Source of the DNA: CAVDHB01 sp963608705
GTDB taxonomy: Bacteria; Bacteroidota; Bacteroidia; Bacteroidales; Bacteroidaceae
Length of the DNA: 18,070 bases
NCBI GenBank assembly: GCA_963608705.1
Contig: CAVDHB010000064.1
Coordinates: 1-18,070 of the forward strand
Reading direction: 5' to 3'
The notes beneath the pieces are model-generated. The model worked only from the letters and a program-made list of their open reading frames with translations. It was not told where the DNA came from and did not search any database. Shown piece after piece: positions 15,157 through 18,070 of the stretch; position 1 is the first letter of the stretch; each line of letters opens with the position of its first letter. A program made the translations under genes and the position numbers.

Positions 15157-15197
15157 AATAAAAGCGTTTATAAATTAGTACATTGGTCAAATCAACG

Positions 15198-17201
15198 ATG
15201 AATAGTATTAAGAATTTTGTACTGGGACTTGCCTTGATGCCTGCGATGGCGTCAGCGGCAAGTCAAGTAGACTTTAAAGTGAACAATACGACAGGTGCGA
15301 TAGACAGCATCGGTGTGTCGGGCGACACGAACCGTATGAACTGGGTGTTGCGCACGGACGAATCACAATATACTTGGCTTGGGGCAAACTACGGATGGGG
15401 GCTTGGATACTTCACAGTCAACGGCACTAAGTATGCGTGGAACAAACCGACTTCCATCAAGTTGTCCTCCGCAAAGAATGGTAATATGCGTGTGAGCTAC
15501 TTGGTTGGCGGCATACGTGTGGACGTGGTTCGTACCTATAATAAAGGTATTCTCACCGAGCGTTATACATTCACTAATACCAACGCAAAGGAAGTTAAGC
15601 TGTCTGACATGGGTATCTACACACCGTTTAACGACAACTATCCCACGGCTTCTACCTGTATGACGAACCGTTGCAATGCGTCCATTTGGCCGGGAGGCGA
15701 CTATGCGTATGTGGTGGCGAACAAAATGTCAGGACGTGGCACAGGGCTTGGACTGATGACAACGGAGAATGGTTTCATGAGTTATGACATCTGGGAACGT
15801 GGTAATAACCGCTCATCTTCTAACTTCCGTGGGGTCATAGCCCTTTCCCCTGCTGACCGAAAGCTGTCAAAAGGGGGTAGCTACAGTGTGTCATGGAAGT
15901 TGTTCACGCACGATGGCACGCAGGATTTCTACAAGAAGATGATAGCCCTCGGTGGTGCGCAGCTTTCATCCGACAAGTACGTGTATCAAGTAGGCGAGAC
16001 GGCAAGGCTCACCCTTACGACAGCCAAGGGTACGACGACAAAAGACATAAAAATTACTCAGCCAGGGGAAGTGAAGGCTGAAATGGCGAACGGAATCAAG
16101 CGCACATACGCCGAGCTACTTGGTGTGTCGTCCTATTACGGCTTGATAGAGAAGAGAGTGAACTTCATTCTCAATCATCAGCAGATGAATGACGCGGGAA
16201 ATGTACACGATGGAGCCTACATGGTATATGACAATGACCTCAATAGTATATATCTGAACAATGGTCGGCGTCGCAGCAACGATACGGGCGATGGGCGTGA
16301 GCGCATCGGAATGGGAGTGTTGTTGGCCAAATGGTATATGCTCCATCCGTCTGAACAATTAAAAGAGTCGCTTGTGCGCTATGCTTCGTTCGTCAGGAAA
16401 AAACTGCAAACGAAAAACTACACCCTCAAACAGGCGTCCGACTTGTCTGGTGACCGTGGATATAACTATCCTTGGGCGGCGGATTTCTACTTCTATATGT
16501 ATGACGTGACGAAGGATAAAATCTATGCGCAGCACGGATACGCCACGATGAAGGCACTGTTCCGCAACTTCAAATATGGTTTCTACTGCATACACATGCC
16601 TGTATTGCACAGCTTGAAGGTGCTGCGTGAGGCTGGATTGACGGCGCAAGCTGATTCTCTGCTCGCCTCTTACAAGAAGACGGCGGATGTTTTTGTTAAG
16701 AATGGACTGAACTTTCCGCATCATGAGGTGAACTACGAACAGAGCATCATTGCTCCTGCCGCCCAGTTCCTGTGTGAGATGTATATTGAGACGAAAGACC
16801 CTCGTTGTCTTGCGACGGTACGTCAGCTCCTTCCGGCGATAGCGTCTTTCTCCGCCTTGCAGCCTTCCTGTCACATGAACGAGATTTCCATACGTCACTG
16901 GGATGGCTTTTGGTTTGGCAAGAAGCAGCTTTGGGGTGACACATTCCCGCACTACTGGAGTGCGATAAACGCCCACTTGTATTACTATTATGCACAGGTA
17001 ACGGGTGACAAAACCTATCAAAAGCGAGCTGAGAACATAGTGCGCAATAACTTGTGTAACTTCTTTGAGGACGGTAAGGCAAGTTGTGCTTTCATTTACC
17101 CGCGTCTCGTGAATGGTCAAAAGGCACATTGCTATGACCCGTTTGCCAACGACCAAGATTGGGCATTGGTCTATTACTTGTTGGTGGATAAAGGTATTTA
17201 A
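15198..17201 (+). CDS. Six-hairpin glycosidase-like exported protein (GH154-like)
   Basis: A 667-aa exported protein, last gene of the operon. I use the ATG at 15198 rather than the upstream TTG at 15183, because a signal peptide (MNSIKNFVLGLALMPAMASA) starts there. An N-terminal beta-sandwich (about 22-270) is followed by an (alpha/alpha)6-barrel (about 300-667). Conserved-looking barrel segments are RERIGMGVLLAKWY (367-380), NYPWAADFYFYMYD (423-436), HHEVNYEQS (508-516), IRHWDGFWFG (565-574), WGDTFPHYWSAINAHLYYYY (579-598) and NDQDWALVYY (651-660). This two-domain layout matches GH154-type exo-beta-glucuronidases, known to act on arabinogalactan. Assignment is from memory of fold and motif style, so treat the enzyme activity as a hypothesis; E367, D428, E509 and D583 are candidate active-site acids. 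A strong hairpin follows 20 nt after the stop. Confidence 0.6.
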   Translation: MNSIKNFVLGLALMPAMASAASQVDFKVNNTTGAIDSIGVSGDTNRMNWVLRTDESQYTWLGANYGWGLGYFTVNGTKYAWNKPTSIKLSSAKNGNMRVSYLVGGIRVDVVRTYNKGILTERYTFTNTNAKEVKLSDMGIYTPFNDNYPTASTCMTNRCNASIWPGGDYAYVVANKMSGRGTGLGLMTTENGFMSYDIWERGNNRSSSNFRGVIALSPADRKLSKGGSYSVSWKLFTHDGTQDFYKKMIALGGAQLSSDKYVYQVGETARLTLTTAKGTTTKDIKITQPGEVKAEMANGIKRTYAELLGVSSYYGLIEKRVNFILNHQQMNDAGNVHDGAYMVYDNDLNSIYLNNGRRRSNDTGDGRERIGMGVLLAKWYMLHPSEQLKESLVRYASFVRKKLQTKNYTLKQASDLSGDRGYNYPWAADFYFYMYDVTKDKIYAQHGYATMKALFRNFKYGFYCIHMPVLHSLKVLREAGLTAQADSLLASYKKTADVFVKNGLNFPHHEVNYEQSIIAPAAQFLCEMYIETKDPRCLATVRQLLPAIASFSALQPSCHMNEISIRHWDGFWFGKKQLWGDTFPHYWSAINAHLYYYYAQVTGDKTYQKRAENIVRNNLCNFFEDGKASCAFIYPRLVNGQKAHCYDPFANDQDWALVYYLLVDKGI

Positions 17202-17221
17202 ACACCAATCCCTATTCGCCA

Positions 17222-17258
17222 CCCCCCGTTTGCGTATTGCTTGTACGCAAACGGGGGG
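17222..17258 (+). terminator. Strong hairpin ending the enzyme operon
   Basis: A perfect 15-bp inverted repeat, CCCCCCGTTTGCGTA (17222-17236) and TACGCAAACGGGGGG (17244-17258), has a 7-nt loop and lies 20 nt past the last stop codon. The following bases (TATTATGG) are only weakly T-rich, so it may act as a terminator or as an mRNA 3'-end barrier. Confidence 0.7.
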
Positions 17259-17294
17259 TATTATGGTCTATATACGTATGATTCATTGCCGATG

Positions 17295-17400
17295 AAACAT
17301 TTACCAATGCCTCCCGTAGAGACGCGATTCATCGCGTCTCCCGCTTTTCATGTTTTTTTTAAACATTTACCAATACCTCCTGTAAAGATACGATTAATGG
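17295..17400 (+). repeat. Imperfect 40-bp direct repeat, 66-bp period
   Basis: The segments 17295-17334 and 17361-17400 both begin AAACATTTACCAAT and agree at 33 of 40 positions. The second copy carries a decayed form of the GAGACGCGAT palindrome. It looks like a mosaic element built from the palindromes and flanking sequence. Confidence 0.65.
17319..17340. repeat. REP-like palindrome, right pair copy 1
   Basis: GAGACGCGAT (17319-17328) and ATCGCGTCTC (17331-17340) form a perfect inverted repeat around a TC loop, the same orientation as left copy 1 at 1329-1364. Confidence 0.8.
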
Positions 17401-17402
17401 TG

Positions 17403-17424
17403 GAGACGCGATGAATCGCGTCTC
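17403..17424. repeat. REP-like palindrome, right pair copy 2
   Basis: GAGACGCGAT (17403-17412) and ATCGCGTCTC (17415-17424) form a perfect inverted repeat around a GA loop, the same orientation as left copy 2 at 1428-1449. Confidence 0.8.
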
Positions 17425-17499
17425 TACTGATTGATAGCAGGAGGGGGGTATGTTTACGAATATTACATACACCCTTTCCACTCTCATCCAGTACCGTTC

Positions 17500-17587
17500 C
17501 CAGTACCACCTAACTGGTACTGGAGTTTTTCTTAGGTGGTACTGGAGTTTATCTTAGCTAAAACTGTAGTACCAGCTAAGATAAACT
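17500..17587. repeat. Cluster of 22-bp repeats in direct and inverted orientation
   Basis: GGTACTGGAGTTTTTCTTAG (17516-17535) recurs at 17538-17557 with one change, a 22-bp period. Inverted relatives lie on both sides. CCAGTACCACCTAA (17500-17513) pairs with 17532-17545, and AGTTTATCTTAGCT (17546-17559) pairs with AGCTAAGATAAACT (17574-17587). Two adjacent 14-bp stems can form. No gene is associated. A further pair of GTATTTTATAG copies follows at 17595 and 17621. Confidence 0.75.
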
Positions 17588-17823
17588 GTGAGCGGTATTT
17601 TATAGACTTGCGTAAGAAGCGTATTTTATAGCTGGTCAAGGCATTTTATGTGCACACATCTGTCTCGGATTTTCTTGTTCAGACCCAATTTAATACGCAT
17701 TTTAGTGCAGTGATTCCAAGATTCTTTCTGCTTGTGGCCTTTAATTTTAGAAAAAATATCGATTATTTGTGCTTTTGTTGGACTGAATGTAATATGCTTG
17801 TAATTAGTTGGTTATAAAACTGT

Positions 17824-17860
17824 ATGAATGATTATTGAACTAAATGAACGATTATTGAAC
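17824..17860 (+). promoter_or_regulatory. Direct repeat with 20-bp period, possible operator
   Basis: ATGAATGATTATTGAAC (17824-17840) recurs as ATGAACGATTATTGAAC (17844-17860), 16 of 17 identical. The shared TTGAAC ends are 20 bp apart, the same spacing and core as the half-sites upstream of the enzyme operon at 8806-8834. It lies about 90 bp upstream of the -7 box at 17947. Confidence 0.4.
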
Positions 17861-17895
17861 CTGTGTTTCTCTTGAATAATAGGAGTATTGATTAA

Positions 17896-17954
17896 ATATT
17901 GTACATAAGAGAATGAATAGTGAACTCTTGTTGTATGTATTAAACTTATATTTG
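17896..17954 (+). promoter_or_regulatory. Putative operator and promoter of the next gene, outside the window
   Basis: TATATTTG (17947-17954) is an exact TAnnTTTG -7 box. The motif AATGAATAGTGAACTCTT (17912-17929) starts 35 bp before it, as at 8821 before 8856. A weaker half-site, ATATTGTAC (17896-17904), lies 21 bp upstream of ATAGTGAAC (17917-17925). From 17955 to the window end no ORF with a convincing start appears, so this looks like a long leader of a rightward gene, possibly a susC. Confidence 0.55.
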
Positions 17955-18070
17955 CAGCAGAAATAAACAAAAGAACTTGCAATCCTAATCGAAAAACTAA
18001 CAAATTAAGACATGAATGAAGTGATTTAAACTTTTGTATACCCTCCAAATAAGAGTGGAAAAGCACAGTG

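Noticed and set aside
15183..15197. Upstream TTG start for the six-hairpin protein
   Set aside because: The ATG at 15198 starts directly at the signal peptide; the extra five residues add nothing.
9025..17201. Classical SusC/SusD pair inside the enzyme operon
   Set aside because: None of the five products has a lipobox with a SusD-like helical repeat fold or a TonB-receptor barrel. If the pair exists it is probably beyond the right edge.
17295..17424. Possible CRISPR array at the right edge
   Set aside because: Repeats are palindromic and few, spacing is irregular, the inter-repeat sequence is itself repeated, and no cas gene is near. It fits a REP/BIME-type element.
17626..17810. Open minus-strand frame of about 60 codons with a protein-like stretch (KIKGHKQKESWNHCTKMRIK)
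   Set aside because: No start codon, AT-rich, no recognisable family, and a frame of this length can arise by chance. It could be a decayed gene fragment but support is too thin.
17812..18066. 84-aa minus-strand frame at the right edge
   Set aside because: It covers the -7 box and the operator-like repeats of a rightward promoter, and the sequence is hydrophobic and low in complexity, with no family signal.

Overview
The window looks like a Bacteroides-type (Bacteroidales gut) chromosome. It carries a hybrid two-component system, secreted multi-domain glycoside hydrolases, and several promoters matching the Bacteroides consensus (TTTG about 19-21 nt upstream of TAnnTTTG). It reads as one end of a polysaccharide utilisation locus (PUL). 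No SusC/SusD pair, tRNA, rRNA, CRISPR array or insertion-sequence transposase is present.

Left part, minus strand (1-4500). From the edge inward it holds a small repeat cluster, a rho-independent terminator, and a 3' remnant of a second outer-membrane barrel gene. A 209-aa exported protein of unknown function follows, preceded by a small gene that appears broken yet still sits behind a near-perfect promoter. Next come two palindromes of the GAGACGCGAT / ATCGCGTCTC family and a 906-aa TonB-receptor-like outer-membrane beta-barrel protein. A short intergenic transcription unit (promoter plus terminator, about 155 nt, no ORF) separates this gene from the regulator and is a candidate small RNA.

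Regulator (4573-8670, minus). A complete 1365-aa SusR/HTCS-type protein: periplasmic beta-propeller sensor, Y_Y_Y domain, transmembrane helix, histidine kinase, receiver and AraC DNA-binding domain. It is divergent from the enzyme operon, so it is the natural candidate to control it.

Enzyme operon (9025-17201, plus). Five exported proteins: a carbohydrate-binding protein with LamG-like and CBM4/9-like regions; a GH43 subfamily-24-like exo-beta-1,3-galactosidase with a ricin-type C-terminal domain; a divergent GH43-like protein with FN3 and F5/8 type C (CBM32) domains, translationally coupled to it; a third GH43-like enzyme; and a six-hairpin protein resembling GH154 beta-glucuronidases. The set suggests exo-trimming of a beta-1,3-galactan that carries glucuronic acid, as in type II arabinogalactan; this is inference. 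A strong 15-bp hairpin ends the operon.

Right edge (17260-18070) has no gene. It holds a second pair of the GAGACGCGAT palindromes, a cluster of 22-bp repeats, and a promoter region whose operator-like motif and spacing match those upstream of the enzyme operon. The next gene beyond the window is therefore probably in the same regulon, plausibly the missing susC/susD. The most interesting results are this shared operator-promoter architecture, the candidate small RNA, and the GH43 trio that lacks the usual GH43 catalytic base.
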